From: Halogeometricum sp. S3BR5-2 | Lineage (GTDB): Archaea > Halobacteriota > Halobacteria > Halobacteriales > Haloferacaceae | Direction of reading: 5' to 3' | DNA length: 64,000 bases | Assembly: GCF_031624635.1 (NCBI RefSeq) | Contig: NZ_JAMQOQ010000002.1 | Location: 930,001 to 994,000, forward strand | Shown here: in pieces, positions 1 to 7,993 of the stretch | How positions within the stretch are numbered: the first letter of the stretch is position 1 | How the letters are laid out: each line of letters starts with the position of its first letter | Translations under genes and position numbers: made by a program | The notes under the pieces: model-generated | Told to the model about the DNA's origin: nothing | What the model saw: only the letters and a program-made list of their open reading frames with translations | Database searches by the model: none

Positions 1-104
1 CACCCTTCCGTGTCGACGTACGCTACGCCCCGGTAAATAGGCGACGGCGCGAGCGGAGGACGGACGAGGGGGCGGAGAGCGGACCGCGCGGCGGACGGAC
101 CGAA

Positions 105-1961
105 TCAGTAGCTACGGACTTTCGGTTCGTACGTCTTGTTCTCGCCCTCGAGGACGACCGGCCGGTACCACAGGTCGGGGCGGCCGTCCTCCCACGACAG
201 CATCGTGTGCTTGAGCCACACCTCGTCGCGGCGTTCCTGGTTCTCCCTGCGCCAGTGGGCGCCGCGGAACTCGTCGCGGGCCAACGCGCCGAGCGTGATG
301 GCCTCCGCGAGGTCGAGGACGTTCCGCGTCTCGATGGTCTGGATGAGGTCGGTGTTGAACGTGCTCGACTTGTCGGCGACGTACACGTCCTCGTACTTCT
401 CGCGCGCGTCGCGGATGTCGCGGAGCGCCTGCTTCAGCCCGGACTCCTCGCGGAACACGTTCACGTTCCGCGTCATCGACTTCTGCACGTCGGCGCGAAT
501 CTCGGCGTGCTGTCGTCCTTCTTCTTTCTCCAGGAGCGACTGGACGCGTTCGCGTTCGACGTCGAGGGCGCGCTGGACGTACTCGTCGGGCGAGAGCGAC
601 CCGCCCGAGGAGGCGGCCGTGCCGCCGCTGCCGTCCGCGACGACGTCCTCGCCGGGCGCGGAGACGTCGCCGGGTTCGACGGGCGTGTCGACCTCGCCGA
701 CTTCCCAGTCGCCGCGCTTGCCCGTCTCTATCTTCGCCGTCCCGAGGTCACCGCCGGCGGCGTGCCGGCCTGCGCGCTTGCCGAAGACGGTGAGTTCCGG
801 GAGGGCGTTGCCGCCGAGGCGGTTCGACCCGTGGACGGACGCGCAGGCGCACTCGCCGGCCGCGTACAGCCCCGAGATGCACGTCTCGCCGTTCTCGTCC
901 GTCTCGATGCCGCCCATCGCGTAGTGCTGGCCGGGCTTGACCGGCATCGGCTGTTCGAGGGGGTCGACGCCCTCGAAGTCCTCCGCGAGGTGGACGATGT
1001 TCTCCAGTCGGTCGATGATGCGCTCCTCGCCGAGGTGGCGCATGTCGAGGTGGACGTACTCGTCCTCGATGCCGCGCCCCTCGTTCACCTCGGTGAGTTC
1101 GGCGCGCGAGACCACGTCGCGGGAGGCGAGTTCGCCGTCGTTGTTCGCGTAGCCGTGCTCGAACATGAAGCGCTCGCCGTCCTTGTTGTAGAGGATGCCG
1201 CCCTCGCCGCGAACCCCCTCGGTGATGAGGACGCCCGTCGAGGGGAGCGTCGTCGGGTGGAACTGGATGAACTCCATGTCCTCCAAGGGGACGCCCGCGC
1301 GGTAGGCCATCGCCGGCCCGTCGCCGGTGTTGGCGACGGCGTTGGTGGTGTGGTCGAACACCTGACCGGGGCCGCCGGTGGCGAGGATGACGCCGTCGCG
1401 CGCGTGGAAGGCGTCGAGGCCGCCGGATTTGATGTCGTAGGCGACGACGCCGTGACAGTCCCGCTCGGTCGGGTCCTCTTCGTCGGAGACGGCGAGGCGG
1501 GTGACGTACCACTCGTCGTACACCTGGATGCCCCGCTTGACCAACTGCTCGTACATCGTGTGCAGGAGCTGATGGCCCGTCTCCGCGCCCGCGTACGTCG
1601 TCCGCGGGAACGACATCCCGCCGAACGGGCGCTGGCTCATCCGGCCGTCCTCGTCGCGGGAGAACGCCAGCCCCCAGTGCTCCAGTTGGATGACCTCCTC
1701 GGGACTGTCCTGACAGAGCGTCTCGATGGCCGGGGCGTCGCCGAGGTAGTCGGACCCCTTCATCGTGTCGTAGGCGTGCTGCTCCCAGGAGTCGCCCTCC
1801 CGGAGAGCGGCGTTGATGCCCCCCTCCGCCGCGCCCGTGTGACTGCGGACGGGGTGGAGCTTCGAGACGATGGCCACGTCGGCCCCCTCTTCTTGTGCCG
1901 CGATGGCCGCGCGGAGACCCGCGCCGCCCGCGCCGACAACGATAACGTCGTGTTCGTGCAT
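105..1961 (-). CDS. sdhA: succinate dehydrogenase flavoprotein subunit
   Basis: Flavoprotein of respiratory complex II. It oxidises succinate to fumarate on FAD and hands electrons to SdhB on the cytoplasmic side of the membrane. The 618-residue protein opens with the dinucleotide-binding VVGAGGAG motif, followed by HTGAAEGGINA around the expected FAD-linking histidine, FHPTTL mid-protein and GSNRLGGNALPEL in the last third, then the usual C-terminal helical domain. A Gly/Ser/Asp-rich insert of roughly 40 residues before SPDEYVQRALDV is longer than in typical bacterial SdhA and is probably a flexible halophilic loop. It is the last gene of the sdhCDBA cluster, starting 50 bases after sdhB stops. 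Family assignment is secure. Confidence 0.97.
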   Translation of the reverse strand: MHEHDVIVVGAGGAGLRAAIAAQEEGADVAIVSKLHPVRSHTGAAEGGINAALREGDSWEQHAYDTMKGSDYLGDAPAIETLCQDSPEEVIQLEHWGLAFSRDEDGRMSQRPFGGMSFPRTTYAGAETGHQLLHTMYEQLVKRGIQVYDEWYVTRLAVSDEEDPTERDCHGVVAYDIKSGGLDAFHARDGVILATGGPGQVFDHTTNAVANTGDGPAMAYRAGVPLEDMEFIQFHPTTLPSTGVLITEGVRGEGGILYNKDGERFMFEHGYANNDGELASRDVVSRAELTEVNEGRGIEDEYVHLDMRHLGEERIIDRLENIVHLAEDFEGVDPLEQPMPVKPGQHYAMGGIETDENGETCISGLYAAGECACASVHGSNRLGGNALPELTVFGKRAGRHAAGGDLGTAKIETGKRGDWEVGEVDTPVEPGDVSAPGEDVVADGSGGTAASSGGSLSPDEYVQRALDVERERVQSLLEKEEGRQHAEIRADVQKSMTRNVNVFREESGLKQALRDIRDAREKYEDVYVADKSSTFNTDLIQTIETRNVLDLAEAITLGALARDEFRGAHWRRENQERRDEVWLKHTMLSWEDGRPDLWYRPVVLEGENKTYEPKVRSY

Positions 1962-2011
1962 GGTGTGAGTGTTTGTCGTGGGTTAGGACTGGCTGAACTT
2001 ATGCTGCCCGT

Positions 2012-2902
2012 TCACCAGAACTTCAGGTTGTTCTTGACCGCCTCGCGCTTCAGCTCCTGGATGTGCTCCGTGAGCGGGATGTCCTTCGGGCACACCTCGG
2101 TGCAGGAGAACTGGGTCTGACAGCGCCAGACGCCGTGTTCCTGCTCCAGAATCTCCATCCGGTGTTCCTTCATGTCCTCGCCCTCGCGTTCGTCCATCGT
2201 GAAGCGGTACGCCTTGTTGATGGCCGCGGGGCCGAGGTACTTGTTGTCCCCCGCCGCGATGTTACACGAGGACGCGCACGCGCCGCACCAGATGCAGCGC
2301 GTGGACATCTTGATCTTCTCGCGGTTCTCGCGGGACTGGAGCTGTTCGCCCTCCGGGAGGTCGTTCGTCTGGAAGTACGGTTCGACCGCGTGCATCTGGT
2401 CGTAGAAGTGCTCCATGTCCACGACGAGGTCCTTGACGACCTCCTGGTGGGGGAGCGGTTCGATGCGAACCGGCTCTTCGAGGTCCGACAGTTGGGTCTT
2501 GCAGCCGAGCCGTTGACGGCCGTTGACGAACAGCGCGTCCGACCCGCAGACCGCCTGCCGACAGGAGTGTCGGAAGGTGAGACTGGAGTCGTACTCGTCG
2601 CGGGCGTACATCAGCGCGTCGAGGACGGTCATCCCCTGGTGGTACGGGACGTGGAACTCGTCGAACCGCGGTTTCTGTTTGCCCTCGACTTCGGGGTCGT
2701 AGCGGAACACCTTCAGGAGGTAGGTGTCGTCCTCGCTGGACGCCTTCTCGGCCTCTTCGGCCTCCTTCTGGCGGTCGCGCTCGGCGGCCCGGTCGCGCTT
2801 CTTCTGCATGCGCGCCTGCTGTGCGGCCGACTGGGACTGCGACTGCGATTCGGTGTCGGCGGACGATTCCTCTTCGGTTTGTTCCGGAACTTGCGTGCTC
2901 AT
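2012..2902 (-). CDS. sdhB: succinate dehydrogenase iron-sulfur subunit
   Basis: Electron-transfer subunit of complex II carrying three Fe-S clusters. In the 296-residue protein the [2Fe-2S] site is C114, C119, D122 and C134; Asp at the third position also occurs in E. coli SdhB. The [4Fe-4S] site is CIWCGACASSC at 203-213, and the [3Fe-4S] site is built from C261, C267 and C271 (CPKDIP). An N-terminal extension of about 58 residues, rich in Ser/Gln and then in alternating Lys/Arg/Glu, precedes the conserved core and is predicted to be disordered or helical. The ATG lies one base from the stop of sdhD, so the genes are almost certainly co-transcribed. Confidence 0.97.
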   Translation of the reverse strand: MSTQVPEQTEEESSADTESQSQSQSAAQQARMQKKRDRAAERDRQKEAEEAEKASSEDDTYLLKVFRYDPEVEGKQKPRFDEFHVPYHQGMTVLDALMYARDEYDSSLTFRHSCRQAVCGSDALFVNGRQRLGCKTQLSDLEEPVRIEPLPHQEVVKDLVVDMEHFYDQMHAVEPYFQTNDLPEGEQLQSRENREKIKMSTRCIWCGACASSCNIAAGDNKYLGPAAINKAYRFTMDEREGEDMKEHRMEILEQEHGVWRCQTQFSCTEVCPKDIPLTEHIQELKREAVKNNLKFW

Positions 2903-2903
2903 G

Positions 2904-3281
2904 TTAGAAGGGGAGGAGACTGATTCCCGCCCACGCGTTCGCCGTTCGGACGCCCTGTACGATCAGGAGGAGGCTGGCGGCGACCAGCGTCCACTTCACG
3001 GCCGTCTTTCGCGTGCCTTCGAGTCCCTGGTTCACCAAGGCGTTGAAGACGCCGTTGACGCCGTGGAACGTCGCGGTGACCAAGAACAGGATCATCAGCG
3101 AGTAGTAGGTCCACTGCTCCATCCGCGCCGACGACATGGCGAAGGTCACCTCGTCCGCGTGGTGGACGAAGTGGAGGAGGAAGAAGTGGAAGGCGAGCAC
3201 TATCACGAGGAACACCGCCGTGATGCGCTGCCAGAGCCACCGCCTCCCGCCGCGCTCGAACGAGGAGTAGTGTTCCGCCAT
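2904..3281 (-). CDS. sdhD: succinate dehydrogenase membrane anchor subunit (SdhD)
   Basis: One of two small membrane anchors that hold the SdhAB heads and help form the quinone site. The 125-residue protein starts MAEHYSSFERGG and has three hydrophobic segments (about 20-40, 58-78 and 97-112). Histidines in the first segment (FHFFLLHFVHH) and in TFHGVNG are candidate haem or quinone ligands. A longer open frame exists upstream but it runs through sdhC in another frame, so the ATG at 3281, two bases after the sdhC stop, is the credible start. The D versus C naming follows position and resemblance and could be swapped in other annotations. Confidence 0.9.
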   Translation of the reverse strand: MAEHYSSFERGGRRWLWQRITAVFLVIVLAFHFFLLHFVHHADEVTFAMSSARMEQWTYYSLMILFLVTATFHGVNGVFNALVNQGLEGTRKTAVKWTLVAASLLLIVQGVRTANAWAGISLLPF

Positions 3282-3283
3282 CG

Positions 3284-3676
3284 TCAGAACACCCCCGCGA
3301 GGAACGTCGGCACGCTGGCGACGACGATAGCGCCCGTCAGGGCCAGCGAGGCGTAGAAGCTCTTGTCCTGTGCGTGAAGCCCCACGCCGAGGTCGACGAG
3401 GAGCAGGCGGAGGCCGTTGAGGATGTGGAAGACGGCCACCGCGAGGAGGCCGACTTCGAGGATGCGAACCACAAGCAGACTCTCGAGAGTCTGGATGGTC
3501 TCCGTGTACGCCGCCGCGCCCGTCAGCGCCGTCGAGAGGACGGCGATGTGGGTGAAGAGATATCCCACCAGCACCCAGCCGGTGAACTTGTGGAAAATCC
3601 AGGCCCACATCCCCGCGGAGAACTCCTTCCATCGGCCGAAGTCCTCGATGAGGCCTCGATTGTAAGACTGACTCAT
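3284..3676 (-). CDS. sdhC: succinate dehydrogenase cytochrome b556-type subunit (SdhC)
   Basis: First gene of the complex II operon and the cytochrome-b-type membrane anchor. The 130-residue protein has the family signature region [19 protein letters not shown], with FTHIAVL and [12 protein letters not shown] supplying the conserved histidines for haem/quinone binding across three membrane segments. A TATA-like TCTATAC (minus strand, 3704-3710) lies about 27 bases before the ATG, the usual distance for a haloarchaeal promoter with a very short or absent leader, so the operon promoter is placed here. Confidence 0.93.
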   Translation of the reverse strand: MSQSYNRGLIEDFGRWKEFSAGMWAWIFHKFTGWVLVGYLFTHIAVLSTALTGAAAYTETIQTLESLLVVRILEVGLLAVAVFHILNGLRLLLVDLGVGLHAQDKSFYASLALTGAIVVASVPTFLAGVF

Positions 3677-3703
3677 GCTCCCTTGAGGCTCGGGAGCGCG
3701 GTA

Positions 3704-3710
3704 GTATAGA
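3704..3710 (-). promoter_or_regulatory. TATA-like element of the sdhCDBA operon
   Basis: TCTATAC read on the minus strand, 27 bases upstream of the sdhC ATG. The spacing fits transcription starting at or next to the start codon, the common leaderless arrangement in haloarchaea. Position and sequence are seen directly; promoter function is inferred. Confidence 0.5.
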
Positions 3711-3860
3711 ACTTACGTGTACGGCACGAGTCGCGAGAAAAGAATCGGCAGCCCGTGCCGCGAAGTCGGCGCGGCCGACCGGGTTCGTTTACCGCCGTGC
3801 GAGTACCGATTTCGGCGGCGCGGGGAGTCCTCGCGCTCGCTCCGTGGGCGCCGCTTCGAC

Positions 3861-4889
3861 TCAGGCTCTGACGGTGTCGCCGTCGGGCGACTGCTCGCGT
3901 TCGACGACGCGGCGGACGCGCTCTTCCAGTTCGACGAGGTGACACAGCGGGTTGCCGGGGTAGACCACGGGGTTCTCCAGGACGCCGACCATCAGTCCGG
4001 TGAAGGGCGCTTCCACCGTCACGTTGTCGTCCTTGAACGGGTTGGTGATGGTGCAGATGCGGTCGCCCTCGTGGACCAACGCGCCGCGGTCGTAGTGCAT
4101 GTCGACGATGCCGCCCGCGTCGGCGCGAATCCACGTCTTCTCGTTCTCGTCGTCGATGACCGTCCGCCACCCGGGCCAGCGGACGGCGGTGTCGTCGTAC
4201 AGGCCGTACTCCGCGAACACGCTCTCGACGCCGGCCAAGGCCTCGTCGATTAGTTCGCGCTGGAAACGGTGGGCCTCGCCCATCTCGACGGTGATGGCGG
4301 GGACGCCCGCCGCCGTCGCCTCCGTGCGGAGCATCCCGTCCCCGCCCCCGCTGGCGATGATGACGTGCGAGCCGAACGCGTTGGCGAGGCGGGCGGTGCC
4401 CGCGTGTTCCATGTCGGCGCGGACGTGGAGCATGTTCGTCCGCCCGCGCGTGGACGTGTGGAAGTCGATGCCGAAGTCGCAGGGTAGGATGAAGTTGTCG
4501 AAGATGCGGGCGGCCATCCGCTTGGCGCTGGTCGAATCCTCCCGCCCGGGGAACGAGCGGTTCAGGTCGCGGTCGTAGATGGGGAGGTACCGCTGCTGGG
4601 CGAGGAAGCCGGGGACGTTCAGCACGGGCATGCAGACGAGCGTCCCCGCGAGGTCCGAGAGGTCCCACTCGTGGGCCACCTCGCGGACCACCTCGATGCC
4701 GTTGAGTTCGTCCCCGTGGGCCGCGGCGGTCAGAAACGCCGTCGGTCCGTCGCGCTCCCCGTTGATGATGGTGACGGGGATGCGCACCGGGTCGCCGAGA
4801 TACGTCTCGCTGATACCGTACCGAACGTTCTGCGTCTCACCGCGTGCGACCTTCCCGCCGTTGTACGTGAAGGCCCCGTCGTCGCGCAT
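3861..4889 (-). CDS. succinylglutamate desuccinylase/aspartoacylase family (M14-like) protein
   Basis: Predicted zinc-dependent amidohydrolase of the AstE/AspA group, a carboxypeptidase-like fold that cleaves N-acyl amino acids or acyl peptides. The 342-residue protein has the zinc-binding HGDELNGIE motif, the substrate-arginine-type segment DRDLNRSFPG and the second zinc histidine in IDFHTS. The C-terminal part (about 260-330) looks like a small beta domain (GGIVDMHYDRGALVHEGDRI). A longer reading frame would start at 4958, but a TATA-like box (minus strand, 4911-4919) sits 22-30 bases before the ATG at 4889, so that start was chosen. It is divergent from the RimK-type ligase at 5010, a pairing that suggests linked ligation and hydrolysis of peptide-like amides. 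Substrate unknown. Confidence 0.88.
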   Translation of the reverse strand: MRDDGAFTYNGGKVARGETQNVRYGISETYLGDPVRIPVTIINGERDGPTAFLTAAAHGDELNGIEVVREVAHEWDLSDLAGTLVCMPVLNVPGFLAQQRYLPIYDRDLNRSFPGREDSTSAKRMAARIFDNFILPCDFGIDFHTSTRGRTNMLHVRADMEHAGTARLANAFGSHVIIASGGGDGMLRTEATAAGVPAITVEMGEAHRFQRELIDEALAGVESVFAEYGLYDDTAVRWPGWRTVIDDENEKTWIRADAGGIVDMHYDRGALVHEGDRICTITNPFKDDNVTVEAPFTGLMVGVLENPVVYPGNPLCHLVELEERVRRVVEREQSPDGDTVRA

Positions 4890-4910
4890 ACCCGGGTCTG
4901 GGTGAGGGAC

Positions 4911-4919
4911 GTATATAAA
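4911..4919 (-). promoter_or_regulatory. TATA-like element before the AstE/AspA-type gene
   Basis: TTTATATAC on the minus strand, centred about 26 bases before the ATG at 4889. It decides the start codon: the longer frame to 4958 would place this box inside the coding sequence. Confidence 0.55.
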
Positions 4920-5009
4920 CACCCCATACCGCGCTTCCGACACGCGAACGTCCCTCACGGCGACGAGACACCGGCATATCTTTGAAACCCGCCTCTGTTA
5001 GGTTGCTGT

Positions 5010-6365
5010 ATGTCTGACGACGGTGATTCGGTTCGCGTCGGGGTGTTGTCACTACACAACAGCAAGGAGACGAAGGCCATTTTGAACGCGGTCGACGACC
5101 TCGGCCACGAGGGCATCTGGCTCCGCCGGGAGAACACGGCGATCAGCGTCGAGGACGGCGACGTGTCGGTCGAACCCGAAGTCGACATCATCGCCAACCG
5201 CCTGCTGCTGTCGAACACCGAAGAGCCCGCCGAACTGCTCGGCCTCGCCACCACCTTCGAGCGCATCCGGCCGATGCTGAACGAACCGGCGTCGGTGCTC
5301 ACCGCCGTCCACAAGTTCGCCACCGCCGCGACGCTCGCCAACTGGAACATCCAGGTGCCGGACGCGCTGCTGGCGCTCTCGAACGAGCGGCTGAATCAGG
5401 GGCGCGACCGGTTCGGCGACGTCGGCGTCTACAAATCCGCCATCGGAACGCACGGCGGCGGGACGTGGAAGGTCGACCTCACGACCCCCGTCAACCCGAA
5501 AGTCGGTAACCGGCAGGCGTTCCTACAGGACCTCATCGAACGAGACGAGAACGAGCACCGCGACCTGCGCGTCTACATCGTCGACGGCGAGGTCATCGGC
5601 GCGATGTACCGCTACGCCCCGGAGGGCGACTGGCGGACGAACGTCGCCCTCGGCGGCGACGTGGCCGACGCGACGGGCGAGATGCCGAAAGAGGCCAAGG
5701 AGACGGCGCTGTACGCCGCCGAGGTCATGGGTCTCGACTACGTCGGCGTCGACCTCATCGAGGGCGACGACGGCTGGTTCGTCCTCGAAGTCAACCCGAC
5801 GGCCGGCTTCAAGGGGCTGTACAAGGCGACGAACCGCTCGCCCGCCCCGTACATCGCCAAACTCGCCATCGAACAGGCCGGCGGACGCGTCGAGGAGGAC
5901 CGCGTGGCCGAACTGGCGGCGACGCTGGACGACTCCGAACCGGCGAGCATGCCGCGCGTCGACCCCGGACCCGAGGGCGAGTTGCCGCTCATCGGTTACA
6001 TCGAGGAAGTCGTCGTTTCGGGCACCAGCGGGTCGACGCAGGCGCTGGCGAAGTCGGACACGGGCGCGACCCGGACGAGCATCGACACCTCGCTCGCGGC
6101 GAAAATCGGCGCCGGCCCCATCAAGAGTATGACGCGCGTGAAGTCGGGGTCGGTGAAGTCCGGGAAGGCCCGCCCCGTCGTCGACCTCGTCATCGGCATC
6201 GGCGGCACCCAGCACACCGTCACCGCCAGCGTCGAGGACCGCTCGCACATGGACTACCCGCTCCTCCTCGGCCGCGACATCCTCCAGCACTACCGCGTCG
6301 ACGTGCGCCGCCGCGTCGACGAGGGCGGCAAGGACGGCGACGAAGAGGAGATGCTCGAAGAGTAG
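5010..6365 (+). CDS. RimK-type ATP-grasp ligase fused to a retropepsin-like domain
   Basis: A 451-residue two-domain protein. Residues about 8-300 form a RimK-like ATP-grasp ligase: YKSAIGTHGGGTWKV is the ATP-binding loop region and FVLEVNPTAGFKGL (257-270) carries the Mg/ATP-ligating Glu and Asn. Such enzymes add amino acids, often glutamate, to a carboxylate. Residues about 325-435 match the family annotated as ATP-dependent zinc protease or retropepsin-like: DTGATRTSID (Asp350) looks like a pepsin-type DTGA active site and PLLLGRDIL resembles the second conserved segment of retropepsins. A short acidic tail follows. The target of ligation is not visible in the sequence; the divergent AstE-type gene is a likely partner. 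Confidence 0.88.
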   Translation: MSDDGDSVRVGVLSLHNSKETKAILNAVDDLGHEGIWLRRENTAISVEDGDVSVEPEVDIIANRLLLSNTEEPAELLGLATTFERIRPMLNEPASVLTAVHKFATAATLANWNIQVPDALLALSNERLNQGRDRFGDVGVYKSAIGTHGGGTWKVDLTTPVNPKVGNRQAFLQDLIERDENEHRDLRVYIVDGEVIGAMYRYAPEGDWRTNVALGGDVADATGEMPKEAKETALYAAEVMGLDYVGVDLIEGDDGWFVLEVNPTAGFKGLYKATNRSPAPYIAKLAIEQAGGRVEEDRVAELAATLDDSEPASMPRVDPGPEGELPLIGYIEEVVVSGTSGSTQALAKSDTGATRTSIDTSLAAKIGAGPIKSMTRVKSGSVKSGKARPVVDLVIGIGGTQHTVTASVEDRSHMDYPLLLGRDILQHYRVDVRRRVDEGGKDGDEEEMLEE

Positions 6366-6424
6366 AGCGGTCTCCTCCGCCGGGAGCGACGCCCCTATGC
6401 CTCCGGGCGACGCACCCGACGGAC

Positions 6425-6988
6425 ATGGACCCGATACGGAACGACGACCGACTCGCCGAACTCGTCGCGGAGCACGGCGAACTCGCCGTCGAACCCGCCG
6501 AGGACGAGTTCGAGCGGTTCGTCGTCTCCATCGTCAACCAGCAGTTGTCGACGCAGTCGGCGGCCGCCATCCGGGACCGCCTGTTCGAGCGCTTCGAGGT
6601 GACCCCCGAGGCGATGCTGGCCGCCGAGGAGGACGCCCTCCGCGACGTCGGACTCTCCTCGCAGAAGATATCGTACGTGCGGAGCGTGGCGACGGCGTTT
6701 CAGGAGGACGACCTCACCCGCGAGGGTCTCGCGCACCTGAGCGACGAGGAGGCGCTCGCGCGCCTCACGGAGATTCGCGGCGTCGGGGACTGGACGGCGA
6801 AGATGTACCTGATGTTCGTCCTCGCGCGGGAGGACGTCTTCCCCGTCGAGGACCTCGGGATTCGAAAGGCGATGGCGAAGCTGTACGGCATCGACGAGGA
6901 CGACCGGACGGCGATGGTCGACCGGGCGGAGGCGTGGCGACCCCACCGGACGCTCGCCTCGCGGTATCTCTGGCGGTCGGTGGACTGA
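6425..6988 (+). CDS. AlkA-type DNA-3-methyladenine glycosylase (HhH-GPD), copy 1
   Basis: Base-excision repair glycosylase that removes alkylated bases from DNA. The 187-residue protein consists almost only of the HhH-GPD fold. It has the helix-hairpin-helix LTEIRGVGDWTAKM near 118-131 and the catalytic aspartate in VFPVEDLGIRKAM. It lacks the N-terminal TBP-like domain of E. coli AlkA, as in short archaeal and bacterial homologues. It converges on a paralogue whose stop codon is only 17 bases away. Confidence 0.9.
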   Translation: MDPIRNDDRLAELVAEHGELAVEPAEDEFERFVVSIVNQQLSTQSAAAIRDRLFERFEVTPEAMLAAEEDALRDVGLSSQKISYVRSVATAFQEDDLTREGLAHLSDEEALARLTEIRGVGDWTAKMYLMFVLAREDVFPVEDLGIRKAMAKLYGIDEDDRTAMVDRAEAWRPHRTLASRYLWRSVD

Positions 6989-7005
6989 CCCCGGCTTCCA
7001 CTCCG

Positions 7006-7620
7006 CTATCCGTCGTCGGCCATGTACTCGGCCCAGATGTACCGCGTCGCCAGCGACCGGTACGGCCGCCACCGCTCGGCGATATTCCGCATCTCCGCCC
7101 GCGTCAGGTCGCCGTCCTCCCCGTCTCCCTCCCCCTCCCCGTACAGGTCCTCGATGCCGCGCCGAACCGCGAGGTCGCCGAGGGGGAGCACGTCGTCTCG
7201 TTCCAGGACGAACAGGAGGAACATCTCGGCGGTCCACTCGCCGACGCCGGATATCTCGGTGAGCGTCTCGACCACCTCCTCGTCCGAGCGGTCGGCCAAC
7301 GCCTCCCGCGAGAAGTCCGACTCCCGGAAGGCCCGCGCCGCGTTCCGGACGTACTCCACCTTTCGCGCGGAGAGTCCCGCCTCCCGGAGCGCCGACTCGT
7401 CGGCTTCGAGTGCGCGTCCGGGCGTCACCTCCCCGCCGAGCGCCTCGAACACGCGCTCCGTGACCGCCGCGGCGCTGGCCGTCGAGACGCTCTGGTAGGC
7501 GACGGCGACGACGATGCGCTCGAAGGGCGCCCATTCGCGTTCGGTGTAGGGGTCGTGTTCCTCGACCAGTCGCCTCATCACCGGGTCTCGACGGAGAACC
7601 ACCAGGCTGTTGTCAGTCAT
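7006..7620 (-). CDS. AlkA-type DNA-3-methyladenine glycosylase (HhH-GPD), copy 2
   Basis: Paralogue of the neighbouring glycosylase, 204 residues. It keeps the helix-hairpin-helix LTEISGVGEWTAEM and the catalytic aspartate context VLPLGDLAVRRGI. Compared with copy 1 it has an acidic Gly/Glu/Asp insert (YGEGEGDGEDGD) after that segment and a longer C-terminal tail. The two genes point at each other with 17 bases between stops, so their 3' ends probably overlap as transcripts. Divergence between the copies is considerable, so they may prefer different lesions; this cannot be read from the sequence. Confidence 0.88.
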   Translation of the reverse strand: MTDNSLVVLRRDPVMRRLVEEHDPYTEREWAPFERIVVAVAYQSVSTASAAAVTERVFEALGGEVTPGRALEADESALREAGLSARKVEYVRNAARAFRESDFSREALADRSDEEVVETLTEISGVGEWTAEMFLLFVLERDDVLPLGDLAVRRGIEDLYGEGEGDGEDGDLTRAEMRNIAERWRPYRSLATRYIWAEYMADDG

Positions 7621-7993
7621 CGTCCACTGGTCTGAATACGCGACGCTCTCGGGTATGACCTCTGGTCGAATCGCCCGGGAGGAGGGGTCACCCGTCGGTC
7701 ACTTTGGCGACACATAGATCCTCGTCAGATACTACATAGTATTTATATTACCAGTATCGAAACAGAAGACTAGTGGCAGAAACTTTTTATTTAATGTTCC
7801 GCTCCTGATGTGATCCTATATCTCCGATTCAGACGATAAAATCCAATTCTATGGATAGTACTGATGGATGGACTGGTGTTCAATACTCAAGTACACTACG
7901 TGATTATATTATCCGTTCTAGGTAGTTCTGTCAGCTTTGAGAAAATATTATTTATCTGACAATCTTCGTCCCAGCCGGCGGTAGGAGAGAAAA
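7621..7993. other. AT-rich intergenic segment at the left edge of an accessory region
   Basis: About 370 bases without a credible gene. From roughly 7720 onward it is far richer in A/T than anything nearby, with many runs such as TATTTATATTACC and AAAATATTATTTATC. The element near 7942-7957 could be the promoter of the gene starting at 7994, which also has an AGGAGA ribosome-binding site four to five bases before its ATG. The abrupt change in composition suggests a junction of transferred DNA. Confidence 0.6.

Noticed and set aside
207..2120. Long open frame antisense to sdhA/sdhB (637 codons)
   Set aside because: It is a high-GC mirror frame of a well-supported gene; its translation is low-complexity Val/Arg/Asp-rich and shows no family.
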